NCBI RefSeq assembly: GCF_000735355.1
Contig: NZ_JMPI01000061.1
Location: 33,728-97,727, forward strand
Length of the DNA stretch: 64,000 nucleotides
Reading direction: 5' to 3'
DNA from: Buttiauxella agrestis ATCC 33320
GTDB taxonomy: Bacteria > Pseudomonadota > Gammaproteobacteria > Enterobacterales > Enterobacteriaceae
Made by a program: the position numbers and the translations under genes. Under the pieces are notes generated by a model. That model did no database searches and had not been told where the DNA came from. It saw only the letters and a program-made list of their open reading frames with translations. Of the stretch, positions 47,971 through 61,048 are shown piece after piece (within the stretch, counting starts at the first letter, position 1; the number at the start of each line of letters is the position of its first letter).

Positions 47971-48849
47971 TTACATTTCATGAATGGGATGATTGCGAAA
48001 ATCTTTTGGTGTCGTCCCGGTATAGCGGCGGAAAAAACGAGAAAAATAAGTCGCATCACTGAATCCAAGATATTCCGAGATCTGGCTTATCGTCATGCTG
48101 GTATAAAGCAAACTACGCCTGGCTTCAAGCAACACGCGCTGATGCAGAACGTTAAGGGCGCTACAGCCATAAAACTCATGGCACAAGTTGTTCAGATGAA
48201 CGCTCGATAAACCCACCACCGTTGCATAATGCGTTACCGATAATTGCTCTCGATAGTGGCGTTCCACTAATTGATTAAACTGATGAATAACAGAACGCTT
48301 TCGTTCAACACGCGAACTACCACTCGGCGCAGGAGCGCACTGCCGATTAAGCCAGACCAACAGCGCACCGATCAGCGAATGAAGCATCATATCTCGTGCC
48401 TCGCCCTGTCCTTGATACTCGTTCTGTAACGTGCTGAACAACGTATTAATTTGCCTGCGCGAATCCTTCACCGGGACGCAAGCGGCTTGCGCTAATACTT
48501 GCAATGGTCGGCCGAATTGCTGTTCAAACTGGGCGATCAAAGGCGCTGAAAACGAAAGAATATAACCCTGAGCACCGGGTGAAAATTTAAAACCATGTAC
48601 GCACAATGCAGGCACCACTTGCAGACAGGCATGAGCTACATGATGCTTTTCGCCTTCAATATCTATCTCTACCTGCCCTTTATGCAGATATAGCAACTGA
48701 ACCAAATCGGCATGCTGATGAATACGAATATGCCATTCATAAAGACTGCTGCGACTGTGAATAGACTCACAATGCAGCAAATCCGCCGCAGGCCAAATGC
48801 GGCTTTCACCATAAAGTTTAAAGACCGGAATACCGGTGTTCAGACTCAT
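47971..48849 (-). CDS. AraC-family regulator next to pobA (PobR-like)
   Basis: A 292-residue AraC/XylS-type protein with an N-terminal cupin-like sensing domain (about 20-160, WHIRIHQHADLVQLLYLHKG) and two C-terminal helix-turn-helix motifs at about 205-290 (HYATVVGLSSVHLNNLCHEF and ISEYLGFSDATYFSRFFRRY). AraC-type regulators of 4-hydroxybenzoate hydroxylase genes are known in other proteobacteria. It lies 39 bases downstream of pobA in the same direction. Control of pobA by 4-hydroxybenzoate is inferred. Confidence 0.85.
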   Translation of the reverse strand: MSLNTGIPVFKLYGESRIWPAADLLHCESIHSRSSLYEWHIRIHQHADLVQLLYLHKGQVEIDIEGEKHHVAHACLQVVPALCVHGFKFSPGAQGYILSFSAPLIAQFEQQFGRPLQVLAQAACVPVKDSRRQINTLFSTLQNEYQGQGEARDMMLHSLIGALLVWLNRQCAPAPSGSSRVERKRSVIHQFNQLVERHYREQLSVTHYATVVGLSSVHLNNLCHEFYGCSALNVLHQRVLLEARRSLLYTSMTISQISEYLGFSDATYFSRFFRRYTGTTPKDFRNHPIHEM

Positions 48850-48888
48850 ACCATCCTCTTGTCCAATGTTGCGTCGAACAAGTGTAGT

Positions 48889-50374
<1,486 letters not shown>

Positions 50375-51151
50375 ATGTCGACAGAAGTAAACTTACAGCG
50401 CGATGTCACCCGGCTCTGTATTCAGTGCGGTCTTTTCTTGCTGCAACACGGTGCGGAAAGCGCACTGGTTGAAGAACTTTCCAGCCGTCTGGGCATCGCT
50501 TTGGGGATGGATAGCGTTGAAAGCTCCATTTCAGCGAACGCCATTGTTCTGAGTACTATCAAAGATAATCAGTGCCTCACGACCACGCGCAAAAACATCG
50601 ACCGCGGCATCAACATGCACGTGGTGACGGAGGTGCAGCACATTGTGATCATGGCCGAACACAAGCTATTGGATTGCAAAGATGTTTTAAAACGCTTCGA
50701 GCACATTAAACCACTGCGTTACCCACGTTGGTTGGTGGTGTTGATGGTCGGCCTTTCCTGCGGCTGTTTCTGCAAGCTCAATAAGGGCGGTTGGGATGGC
50801 GCGTTTATCGCGTTTCTGGCAGGTTCAGTGGCGATGTATGTCCGGCTGATACTCACCGCACGCCATTTACATCCACAGATTAACTTCTGTATTACGGCTT
50901 TTGTCGCCACGTCGATTTCAGGCTTGCTGATTGCCAAAGGGCCATTTGCCACCACGTCTAATATTGCGATGGCAGCTAGCGTGTTGCTGCTGGTGCCGGG
51001 TTTCCCGCTGATAAACTCTGTCGCCGATATGTTTAAAGGCCACGTCAATACCGGACTTGCCAGGTGGGCAATGGCCAGTTTACTCACGCTTGCCACCTGC
51101 ATTGGTGTGGTGATGGCGATGTCGTTATGGGGGCTGAAAGGATGGGAATAA
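50375..51151 (+). CDS. yjjP: YjjP, ThrE-family exporter component
   Basis: A 258-residue protein with a cytosolic N-terminal region of some 110 residues and about five membrane helices (from [15 protein letters not shown] on), including the family motif [16 protein letters not shown]. It corresponds to the N-terminal part of ThrE-type threonine/serine exporters. YjjP with YjjB has been reported to export succinate in E. coli. It overlaps yjjB by 10 bases. Upstream is the pobA control region instead of the yjjQ-bglJ pair of K-12. Confidence 0.93.
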   Translation: MSTEVNLQRDVTRLCIQCGLFLLQHGAESALVEELSSRLGIALGMDSVESSISANAIVLSTIKDNQCLTTTRKNIDRGINMHVVTEVQHIVIMAEHKLLDCKDVLKRFEHIKPLRYPRWLVVLMVGLSCGCFCKLNKGGWDGAFIAFLAGSVAMYVRLILTARHLHPQINFCITAFVATSISGLLIAKGPFATTSNIAMAASVLLLVPGFPLINSVADMFKGHVNTGLARWAMASLLTLATCIGVVMAMSLWGLKGWE

Positions 51152-51615
51152 TCGACTTTTTGCTGGCGCTATTACAAGACATGGCGCTGGCGGCCATCCC
51201 CGCCGTGGGTTTTGCGTTAGTGTTTAATGTTCCGCAACGCGCACTGCCGTATTGCGCTCTGCTCGGAGCGATTGGTCACGGCTCCAGAATGGCGATGATG
51301 ACTGCTGGTCTGAACATTGAGTGGAGCACATTTATTGCTTCGCTGCTGGTCGGGAGCATCGGCATTCAGTGGTCGCGCTGGTACCTGGCGCACCCCAAAG
51401 TCTTTACCGTAGCCGCCGTGATCCCGATGTTTCCGGGAATTTCAGCCTACACCGCCATGATTTCAGCCGTAAAACTCAGCCACTTTGGTTACACCGAAGA
51501 CCTCATGATTCAGCTGCTTACCAACTTCCTGAAAGCGTCATTTATTGTGGGGGCGTTATCGATTGGCTTATCTATTCCGGGGCTTTGGCTTTACCGTAAA
51601 CGCCCGCGAGTGTGA
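51142..51615 (+). CDS. yjjB: YjjB, ThrE-family exporter component
   Basis: A 157-residue membrane protein with about five helices, matching the C-terminal part of ThrE ([20 protein letters not shown] and [19 protein letters not shown]). It should form one transporter with YjjP. The ATG at 51142 ([13 protein letters not shown]) lies in the yjjP end and follows AAAGG, so the genes are translationally coupled; the frame open to 51064 is rejected. In K-12 the next genes are dnaT and dnaC, which are not here. Confidence 0.93.
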   Translation: MGIIDFLLALLQDMALAAIPAVGFALVFNVPQRALPYCALLGAIGHGSRMAMMTAGLNIEWSTFIASLLVGSIGIQWSRWYLAHPKVFTVAAVIPMFPGISAYTAMISAVKLSHFGYTEDLMIQLLTNFLKASFIVGALSIGLSIPGLWLYRKRPRV

Positions 51616-51667
51616 TGTGTTTCAGGGCTTCGCTAACTCATCAGTGCTTTGCCCGCGCAAACTTGTT

Positions 51668-51713
51668 TTAATGTCATCTGGCCTGGGCGGTACCAGCGGC
51701 CTGATGACATTAA
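51668..51713 (+). promoter_or_regulatory. large inverted repeat upstream of the TetR gene
   Basis: Perfect 11-bp arms TTAATGTCATC (51668-51678) and GATGACATTAA (51703-51713) with a 24-base centre that holds GGCC on both sides and GGTACC in the middle. The right arm runs into the ribosome-binding site (AAGGAG). It could be a TetR operator or an mRNA hairpin that limits translation. Confidence 0.7.
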
Positions 51714-51723
51714 GGAGCCTTGC

Positions 51724-52365
51724 GTGGAAACCCACGAAATTTATCTTCCTGAGCGTTTTGATGACGCCAGTTTGAAAGAAAAGATTTTCTTCAGCGCCAT
51801 TAGTTTGTTCGCTGAATTTGGCCTTAACGGCGCACGCATGGAGCAAATAGCAGAAAAGGCCAACACCACAAAACGCATGGTGGTTTATCACTTCAAGAGC
51901 AAAGAACTGCTTTATGTTCAGGTGCTTGAATATGTCTACACCCAAATCCGTAGCTGTGAGCGCCAGCTAAATCTTTCCCATCAACCGCCGGTTGAAGCCA
52001 TGGTGGAACTGGTGGAATGGACATTTGATTTCCACGCCACTCATCCGGATTTCATTCGTATTATTTGCATGGAAAACATGCAGCGCGGGCGCTTTGTGAA
52101 AGAGTCAGCCTACCTACGTGAAATAAACCGCAGCGCCCTGGAATTACTCGAAGATGTGTTAACCCGCGGCCAGGAAAAACAACTGTTTAATAAACTCGTG
52201 ACGGCCAAAGACGTACACCGACTGATCAGTAGTTTTAGCTTCTACCATGTCGCGAACAGCTACACATTCTCGAACTTCTTTGAAGATGGTTCAGAGCCGG
52301 TTGATAGCACCGCGCATTACCGTGAAATGGCGGTAAAAGTCGTCTTGCGCTACATCGGGCCATAA
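51724..52365 (+). CDS. TetR-family transcriptional regulator
   Basis: A 213-residue one-component regulator. The N-terminal helix-turn-helix is at about 20-65 (FFSAISLFAEFGLNGARMEQ, then IAEKANTTKRMVVYHFKSKE), and the C-terminal ligand/dimer domain is all-helical. Start GTG at 51724 is chosen because AAGGAG lies six bases before it; a TTG at 51649 would run through the inverted repeat. The ligand and targets are unknown; the repeat before it suggests autoregulation. It takes the place of dnaT-dnaC of K-12. Confidence 0.85.
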   Translation: METHEIYLPERFDDASLKEKIFFSAISLFAEFGLNGARMEQIAEKANTTKRMVVYHFKSKELLYVQVLEYVYTQIRSCERQLNLSHQPPVEAMVELVEWTFDFHATHPDFIRIICMENMQRGRFVKESAYLREINRSALELLEDVLTRGQEKQLFNKLVTAKDVHRLISSFSFYHVANSYTFSNFFEDGSEPVDSTAHYREMAVKVVLRYIGP

Positions 52366-52480
52366 AACCCATGCAATCTGGAAGCTTTAAGAACTCTCCT
52401 GGCTCTGATGAGCTTAGAGAAAGCGCTATACTCGACGAAAATTCTCCTGCAATGCAGGTTATCGAAAAGAGTATAAACAG

Positions 52481-52981
52481 ATGAAAGCAAGCAATAAGGT
52501 TTTATGCGCTCTGGCGCTGGCAACATCCGTATTTGCCGGTCAGGCGATGGCAGCAAGCTGGCAGGATCAGCTCTCCAGCGCGGCAAATGAGTTAAGCAAA
52601 TCTACCAGCGCCAGCAATACCGGCACCACTGGCAACTCTGTCGCCTCACTGACCAGCCTGCTCGGCGGCGGGACTAACGCCCTGAGTGCTGACACCATGA
52701 CCAACGCAGCCGGTATCTTGCAGTACTGCATGAAGAACAAGCTGGTTTCCGCCACCAATACCGACAACGTGAAGAACCAGCTTCTCGATAAGCTAGGCTT
52801 AGACAGCGGCACCAAAGAAAGCCAGCCACAAGATTACACTCAAGGTTTGATGGGGCTGCTCAATACCGGTAAAGACCAGCAGGTGAATCTGAATACCATC
52901 GGCAATTCATCCCTGGCTGAAAAAGTGAAAACTCAGGCGTGTGATTTTGTGCTGAAACAAGGCATGAATTACCTGTCTTAA
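52481..52981 (+). CDS. yjjA: YjjA, secreted DUF2501 family protein
   Basis: A 166-residue protein with a Sec signal peptide (MKASNKVLCALALATSVFAG, cleavage after AMA near residue 24), a Ser/Thr/Gly-rich stretch (residues 35-65) and a conserved helical C-terminal part with AAGILQYCMKNKLVS and VKTQACDFVLKQGMNYL. Two cysteines could form a disulfide. The DUF2501 family has no known function. In K-12 it follows dnaC; here it follows the TetR gene. Confidence 0.88.
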   Translation: MKASNKVLCALALATSVFAGQAMAASWQDQLSSAANELSKSTSASNTGTTGNSVASLTSLLGGGTNALSADTMTNAAGILQYCMKNKLVSATNTDNVKNQLLDKLGLDSGTKESQPQDYTQGLMGLLNTGKDQQVNLNTIGNSSLAEKVKTQACDFVLKQGMNYLS

Positions 52982-53022
52982 TAAGATGGCCTGCTCATTC
53001 CTGAATAAAAGTCTGAGCAGGT

Positions 53023-54039
53023 TTATTGCTTCACATTGATTTCCAGCACCGCATAAACCCCATCGCTCGGTAATGTCACCGTGACATTTTGCAGACTGAT
53101 TCCCGCCGCCAGAACAATATCCCTTAGCTCGAAAAGCGTTCGCGGATATATCGTCGTCCAGCCCACGCAACGCAGCGCGAAATCAATTTGCGGACTGGTT
53201 TTAAGCATATTTGAAACGATCAATACGCCGCCTGGTTTGACCAAACGTAGCGCGTGGCGAATAAAATGCACCGCTTCGGATTCCGAGAAATATTCAAATA
53301 TCCCCAAGCCATCAACCAGCTCCGCAGACTGTTCACCCAACTCCTGAACCAGTTTGTCGCTGACCACCATCCGGTCAAATAAATTGCGCATCAGTAACTG
53401 AAAATGATGCCCTTCCACCAGCCCATATTGTGTCGCAAGGCCTCGGGCAAATTTCAGCGATTGCCGGTCGTGATCAATCAGCAACAAAGTGAATTTTTGC
53501 GCCCTGAGTTTTGCCCCGCGCAGCGTCTTTAAAACCGGTACCGCCGCGCCACAGGCCAGGCTCACCCAATTTCCTGAGACACTATTATTAAGATGAATAT
53601 CCGCAATACTCGCCATCACTTTAGCGCGTGAGCGAATCCCTCGCGCATCATTGGCATGGATAAACCAGGGTCGGCTGTGGATATCCATTTCCCCGCCGCT
53701 TATCAGGCGCTCCGCCAGCGGATGCTGTACAGCCCAAAGTGCCAGCGCGGTAGGAACCAACTGGCAACGCCATTCTTCGAGGGCAGGACGATGATGGAAA
53801 GCGAGTTCCGAGAGTTTATTGCGACAGCGTATGCGCCGCTTTCCCTCGCTATCTAAGAAGATCTCCGGCGCTTCAAGCGTCGGATCGTTGACTAACTGCA
53901 GGTTAATATCATCGATCTGTTCTGAAACCTGATCCTTCATCGGCCAGTCATCACTTATGTCGCTGTAAGTGATATTTTTTACGGCGAGATCCACAGGCAC
54001 AGCTCCTGGGATCACTGAGAGAAAAGGTTGCCAGGACAT
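53023..54039 (-). CDS. class I SAM-dependent methyltransferase-like protein, unknown target
   Basis: A 338-residue cytosolic protein. The second half has a methyltransferase fold pattern: motif I WVSLACGAAVPVLKTL (degenerate glycine loop), the acidic strand TLLLIDHDRQSLKFAR, AELVDGLGIFEYF, and motif VI VKPGGVLIVSNML. The first 150 residues match nothing I can name. Substrate unknown. Motif I lacks the usual GxGxG, so activity should not be assumed. It is convergent with yjjA across 41 bases and has no operon partner. No match in the K-12 map at this place comes to mind. Confidence 0.7.
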   Translation of the reverse strand: MSWQPFLSVIPGAVPVDLAVKNITYSDISDDWPMKDQVSEQIDDINLQLVNDPTLEAPEIFLDSEGKRRIRCRNKLSELAFHHRPALEEWRCQLVPTALALWAVQHPLAERLISGGEMDIHSRPWFIHANDARGIRSRAKVMASIADIHLNNSVSGNWVSLACGAAVPVLKTLRGAKLRAQKFTLLLIDHDRQSLKFARGLATQYGLVEGHHFQLLMRNLFDRMVVSDKLVQELGEQSAELVDGLGIFEYFSESEAVHFIRHALRLVKPGGVLIVSNMLKTSPQIDFALRCVGWTTIYPRTLFELRDIVLAAGISLQNVTVTLPSDGVYAVLEINVKQ

Positions 54040-54112
54040 GTATAACCTCTGCTGACGTTTTCTTTCAGTCTAGAAAACCCAGGGTTATTCACCGTCAGCA
54101 GAAAGTTGTAAT

Positions 54113-55282
54113 TTACGAGCGTAAGAATGACTCAGTCAGCTTGACCCAGTAGGTCGCGCCGCTGGAAATACAGGCATCGTTAAACTGATATAAAGGATGG
54201 TGAACCGAGTAGTCATTGTTGCCGGTCGCCGTACCCAACCACAAGTAGCAGCCAGGAACTTCTTCGAGCATGAACGAGAAATCTTCGCTGCCCATCGCAC
54301 TTTTCACCGTCGCAGGATCCGCGACTTTATCAGCACCAAAAACGTCGCGGGCAATCTGCATAGCAAACTCAGTTTGCTGGGGATCATTCACCGTCACCGG
54401 GTAACCGAAATCCACCGCAATCGACGCCTTCACGCCAAAACTTTCCGCCTGAGCATGAACCAGCTGCTGAATGCGTAGTTTCACTGCATCACGCACCTCA
54501 GATTTAAAGGTACGCATATTGAGCTTCAGCACCGCGCTGTGCGGGATAATGTTATGCGTGGTGCCGCTTTGCAGGCTCCCGACCGTCACCACCGCTGAAT
54601 CTTGCGGATCGACATTGCGCGAGACAATAGTTTGGAGCGCCATCACGATCGACGCCCCCGCCACCGTTGGATCAATACAGTGCTCCGGCATCGAGCCGTG
54701 GCCGCCCTTGCCTTCAAGCGTGATCGTCATGCTGTCTGACGAGGCCATCAACGCGCCAGGTTTAGTGGCAATTTCACCCGCGGGTAACAGTGGGAAGTTG
54801 TGCAAGCCAAATACCGCATCGCATGGGAACAGCTTGAATAAGCCGTCATCCATCATTCTCTTAGCGCCGCCGATAGACTCCTCTGACGGCTGGAAAATCA
54901 AATGCAGCGTCCCGCTGAATAGGCGATGTTCTGCCAGATAACGTGCCGCCGACAATAAAATCGCGCAGTGTCCGTCATGGCCGCAGGCATGCATTTTCCC
55001 CTCATTCACACTCGCCCATGGCAGCCCGGTTTGCTCCTGCATCGGCAGCGCATCCATATCGGCACGGATCCCCAGGCGCTTACCGCCACTGCCGACTTTT
55101 AATGTCCCTACCACGCCTGTTCCGCCCAGGCCACGATGCACTTCGTAACCCCAGTCCGTCAGCAATTGGGCGATGCGATCGCTGGTGCGGAACTCTTCAA
55201 AACCTAATTCCGGGTGTTGGTGAAAATCGCGGCGAATCGCGATCATTTCTGCTTCGTTATCAAGAATTTCTTTAATAAGCAT
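54113..55282 (-). CDS. M20D-family amidohydrolase
   Basis: A 389-residue metallopeptidase-type amidohydrolase (hippurate hydrolase / N-acyl-amino acid amidohydrolase family). Metal and catalytic residues are seen in RRDFHQHPELGFEE, GIRADMDALPMQE, HACGHDGHCAILL and FQPSEE; a dimerisation domain lies in the middle. Such enzymes split N-acyl amino acids or aminobenzoyl-glutamate. The substrate here is unknown. It starts 14 bases after the stop of the MFS transporter gene, so it likely acts on what that transporter imports. Confidence 0.9.
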   Translation of the reverse strand: MLIKEILDNEAEMIAIRRDFHQHPELGFEEFRTSDRIAQLLTDWGYEVHRGLGGTGVVGTLKVGSGGKRLGIRADMDALPMQEQTGLPWASVNEGKMHACGHDGHCAILLSAARYLAEHRLFSGTLHLIFQPSEESIGGAKRMMDDGLFKLFPCDAVFGLHNFPLLPAGEIATKPGALMASSDSMTITLEGKGGHGSMPEHCIDPTVAGASIVMALQTIVSRNVDPQDSAVVTVGSLQSGTTHNIIPHSAVLKLNMRTFKSEVRDAVKLRIQQLVHAQAESFGVKASIAVDFGYPVTVNDPQQTEFAMQIARDVFGADKVADPATVKSAMGSEDFSFMLEEVPGCYLWLGTATGNNDYSVHHPLYQFNDACISSGATYWVKLTESFLRS

Positions 55283-55296
55283 AGGGTTATTCCTTT

Positions 55297-56631
55297 TTAT
55301 TCATCACAGAAAGTTTTGCGTTCATGCCAGGCAAGTAATGCCGCGAAAGTCACAACGGCGCAGAACATCAAATACCAGGCGGGAGCCATCGGTTGCCCGG
55401 TGACTTTTAGCAACCAGGTCACGATTAACTGAGCGAAGCCGCCAAACAACGTAACGCCGATGGCATAAACCAACGCCATACCGGAGGCGCGAACCGCTTT
55501 TGGGAAGGCTTCGAGGATCAACAAGAAAAAGGCGGCCGAACTGATATTGGCGAGGATCTGATCGAGTGCTATCAGCGCCAGCGTCACGCCCAGTGGTGCG
55601 CCGTGCAAAATCGTAGCGAAGATTGGCCAAATCAGGATGAACGATCCCAGCGCACATCCAATCAGGATCGGTTTACGTTTAGGGAGTTTATCCGCCAGTT
55701 TGCCGCCAAAAAACGGCACTAATAATGTCAGTGCCGCTGCCGTCAAACTCACCCACCATGAGGTGCTGGCGGGCATATGCAGCGTGTTAACCATGTAAGC
55801 AGGCATGTAATAAATGATGATGTAAAACGTGGTGGTACCTTTCATTACCAGCAAAATGCCAAGCAACAAGGCGCGGCGATGCTCACGCCATAACGTCAAC
55901 GCCGGATTTTCTGTCACGACATTGGCTGTCACCGAGTGGGTTTCAGCAAGCTGGCGGCGGATATACAAACCAATCGGCATAATCGCCAGGCCGACAATAA
56001 ACGGGATACGCCAACCCCAGTCGTAAAGCTGTTGTTCGCTCAGGACGTGGCTTAAGCCCGCGCCCATTGCGGCACCAAACAGTGCCGCTCCCCCCTGGCT
56101 AGTCATCTGCCAACTCACCCGCGAGCCACGGCTGGACTTATGCCCCGCTTCCATTAGCCAGGAAGTTGCCGCCCCCACTTCACCGCCCGCAGAAAAGCCC
56201 TGCAACATGCGCCCCGCGACCAACACAACCGGGGCGAGGATCCCAACCTGGTGATAGGTCGGCGCAAACGCCACCATCATCACGCCTAAAGACATCAGGC
56301 CGAGGATTAGCGTCATCGCGGCTTTGCGTCCGTGCTTGTCTGCGTAGTTACCGAGCACCAGGCTACCCAGCGGGCGCATGACAAACCCGACACCAAATGT
56401 CGCCACCGCCAGTAGCAAAGAGGTGTAATCGTCGGAGCTTGGGAAAAACAGATGACCAATGATCACCGAGAAAAAGCTGTAAACCGCAAAGTCGTAAATC
56501 TCGAGGCCATTGCCAAGAGTGACGGCCACCAACGACTTAAAGTTGGCGCGCTCCGGGACCAACGGCGCATCATACGGAAGCGAGGATGAGACTCCTCCAT
56601 CCACCTGGGCATAGCTGACACGCTGTTTCAT
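55297..56631 (-). CDS. MFS transporter of the metabolite:H+ symporter type
   Basis: A 444-residue transporter with 12 predicted helices, of the MHS/SP-like branch (ShiA, ProP, YhjE relatives): GNGLEIYDFAVYSFFSVIIG in helix 1, PLGSLVLGNYADKHGRKAAM in loop 2-3, and GRMLQGFSAGGEVGAATSWL in helix 4. ATG 56631 follows AAGGACGTGAGC; a GTG two codons earlier is rejected. It heads a two-gene unit with the M20D amidohydrolase and is divergent from a LysR regulator, which probably controls it. The substrate may be an N-acylated or aromatic acid conjugate (inference). Confidence 0.88.
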   Translation of the reverse strand: MKQRVSYAQVDGGVSSSLPYDAPLVPERANFKSLVAVTLGNGLEIYDFAVYSFFSVIIGHLFFPSSDDYTSLLLAVATFGVGFVMRPLGSLVLGNYADKHGRKAAMTLILGLMSLGVMMVAFAPTYHQVGILAPVVLVAGRMLQGFSAGGEVGAATSWLMEAGHKSSRGSRVSWQMTSQGGAALFGAAMGAGLSHVLSEQQLYDWGWRIPFIVGLAIMPIGLYIRRQLAETHSVTANVVTENPALTLWREHRRALLLGILLVMKGTTTFYIIIYYMPAYMVNTLHMPASTSWWVSLTAAALTLLVPFFGGKLADKLPKRKPILIGCALGSFILIWPIFATILHGAPLGVTLALIALDQILANISSAAFFLLILEAFPKAVRASGMALVYAIGVTLFGGFAQLIVTWLLKVTGQPMAPAWYLMFCAVVTFAALLAWHERKTFCDE

Positions 56632-56801
56632 GCTCACGTCCTTTTTTGTTACTCAGATGTAAACAAACTGGGGTTGATTTAACTATCTGCATAAAAAAAG
56701 AACATTACAATCATAAAAATTAGTTATGCCTTTGGTTATCTTATTTGTATTGTGAGAGAGCAAATTTTGCACCACGGCGATGATTCAGGCGGGACGGAAA
56801 A

Positions 56802-57737
56802 TTGAAAATCAAACTAAATCAGTTAGATATTTTGTTGGAAGTTGCAGCGCAAGGCAGCATTGGTAAAGCGGCGAAGGCGTTACACCTCACACAACCCGCC
56901 ATTTCTAAAACCATTCAGGAAATGGAAGCGGAAATCGGCATGCCGATTCTGCAACGCTCATCACGCGGCGTAACGTTAAATGAGTATGGGCAGGTTTTGC
57001 TGCGCCATGCCCGAGATATTGACCGCTCTTTGCACCAGGCACGTGATGAAATCGACAATCTGCTCGGCAAAGCGATGCGCCAGTTACGGGTGGGATTCAC
57101 CTCTGCCGCCTCTTACGGGCCATTCACCAACACGCTGATTCAATTCCAGGCTCGTTACCCGGGAGTGAAACTCATCGTGATGGAAGGCCGCCCGCAGCAA
57201 ATTCACGATGCGCTGGAAAACCAACGGCTGGATATCGCGGTGATTACGACGGCCAATCACACCTCGCAAAACAGTATGTATTACGAGTCGCTGTACGCCC
57301 TGAGCAACACGGTGATCGCCGGAAATCAGCATCCCGTCACGCACACTACGTCGCTGAAAAACTTGATGGATTACCCGTGGCTGGATTGGGATGAACCGGG
57401 TGAACATTCCATTCTTGGGCAAGTATTTCGCCGCTACAACCTGCCGCTGCCGCAAAATATCATCCACTGCTCATCGCCATGGATAATGGCACGCATGATG
57501 GAACAAACCCACGCGGTGAGCATGTGGACGTCAGTGCGACTGCGTTTTCCAGGCTACAGCCCAAACCTGCGCCCGCTGGTCTTGCGCGAAGTTTTACCGG
57601 CCAGCAGTATCGGCATTTTATGCCCGAATATTGCGCGCCTTTCCACGGCTGGAAATACCTTTATGGAGATGCTGCGAATTAACACACGTGACTGGTTACA
57701 AGATAGCGATGCGCTGGAGATGGTGGTGCGGGTTTAA
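56802..57737 (+). CDS. LysR-family transcriptional regulator
   Basis: A 311-residue LysR-type regulator. The N-terminal winged helix-turn-helix is at about 5-65 (LEVAAQGSIGKAAKALHLTQ, then PAISKTIQEMEAEIG), and the C-terminal periplasmic-binding-like effector domain runs from about 95 to the end. The start is TTG at 56802, giving MKIKLNQLDILLEV; no in-frame ATG lies nearby. Divergent from the MFS-amidohydrolase pair across 170 bases, the usual arrangement for control of that pair. The inducer is unknown. Confidence 0.9.
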   Translation: MKIKLNQLDILLEVAAQGSIGKAAKALHLTQPAISKTIQEMEAEIGMPILQRSSRGVTLNEYGQVLLRHARDIDRSLHQARDEIDNLLGKAMRQLRVGFTSAASYGPFTNTLIQFQARYPGVKLIVMEGRPQQIHDALENQRLDIAVITTANHTSQNSMYYESLYALSNTVIAGNQHPVTHTTSLKNLMDYPWLDWDEPGEHSILGQVFRRYNLPLPQNIIHCSSPWIMARMMEQTHAVSMWTSVRLRFPGYSPNLRPLVLREVLPASSIGILCPNIARLSTAGNTFMEMLRINTRDWLQDSDALEMVVRV

Positions 57738-57746
57738 ACGTCTTAT

Positions 57747-57774
57747 TGCGGCCAGGCTTCAAAGCCAGGCCGCA
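57747..57774. terminator. hairpin between the LysR gene and ascB
   Basis: TGCGGCC-A-GGCTT pairs with AAGCC-A-GGCCGCA (one A:A mismatch) around CA. It lacks a clear T-run, so it may act with other factors or only protect 3' ends. Confidence 0.5.
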
Positions 57775-57785
57775 TAACTCACAAG

Positions 57786-60691
<2,906 letters not shown>

Positions 60692-60736
60692 GAGTTACCA
60701 CTCTTTCTTATTTAAATTCATGCAGTTGCAAATGTC

Positions 60737-60748
60737 ATTACCGGTAAT
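60737..60748 (-). promoter_or_regulatory. AscG-type operator, proximal to ascF
   Basis: ATTACCGGTAAT is a perfect 12-bp palindrome 46 bases before the ascF start, with the same ACCGGT core as the site at 60783. Confidence 0.65.
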
Positions 60749-60782
60749 ATCACGCCAGGCTGTAGGGTTCTGAGAAATAGGT

Positions 60783-60790
60783 AACCGGTT
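60783..60790 (-). promoter_or_regulatory. AscG-type operator, distal to ascF
   Basis: AACCGGTT within GGTAACCGGTTCCA; its centre is 44 bases (about four helical turns) from the proximal site. The same core occurs twice before the orphan EIIC gene. Confidence 0.6.
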
Positions 60791-60903
60791 CCACATTAGA
60801 TTGACCAGGCAAAACAAACAGATCAAACACTAATTTTTCATATTGTTAATTTTGTGATTACGATCGCCATAATCGGCCTTTTAAGGCCACTAACACCGCT
60901 TTC

Positions 60904-60983
60904 ATACCCTAAATAATTCGAGTTGCTTCGAGGGGGCGAGGTCACGCAGCCAACAAAGAAGCGGCTTGAAGTATGACGGGTAT
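60904..60983. repeat. short enterobacterial repeat with ATACCC ... GGGTAT ends
   Basis: An 80-base element with ends ATACCCTAAATAATTCGAG and (reverse strand) ATACCCGTCATACTTCAAG, imperfect terminal inverted repeats. These end sequences are familiar from non-coding interspersed repeats of many Enterobacterales. It codes for no protein and has a shortened centre. It lies between ascF and ascG. Confidence 0.6.
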
Positions 60984-61048
60984 AGGGCAGTATTTTGTCG
61001 CTGCGGAATGTGTAAAATGGGCGCAATCATCAAAGCCAGGAAGCTCCC

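Noticed and set aside
60838..61026. 62-codon frame between ascF and ascG
   Set aside because: It runs through the interspersed repeat and has no conserved features.
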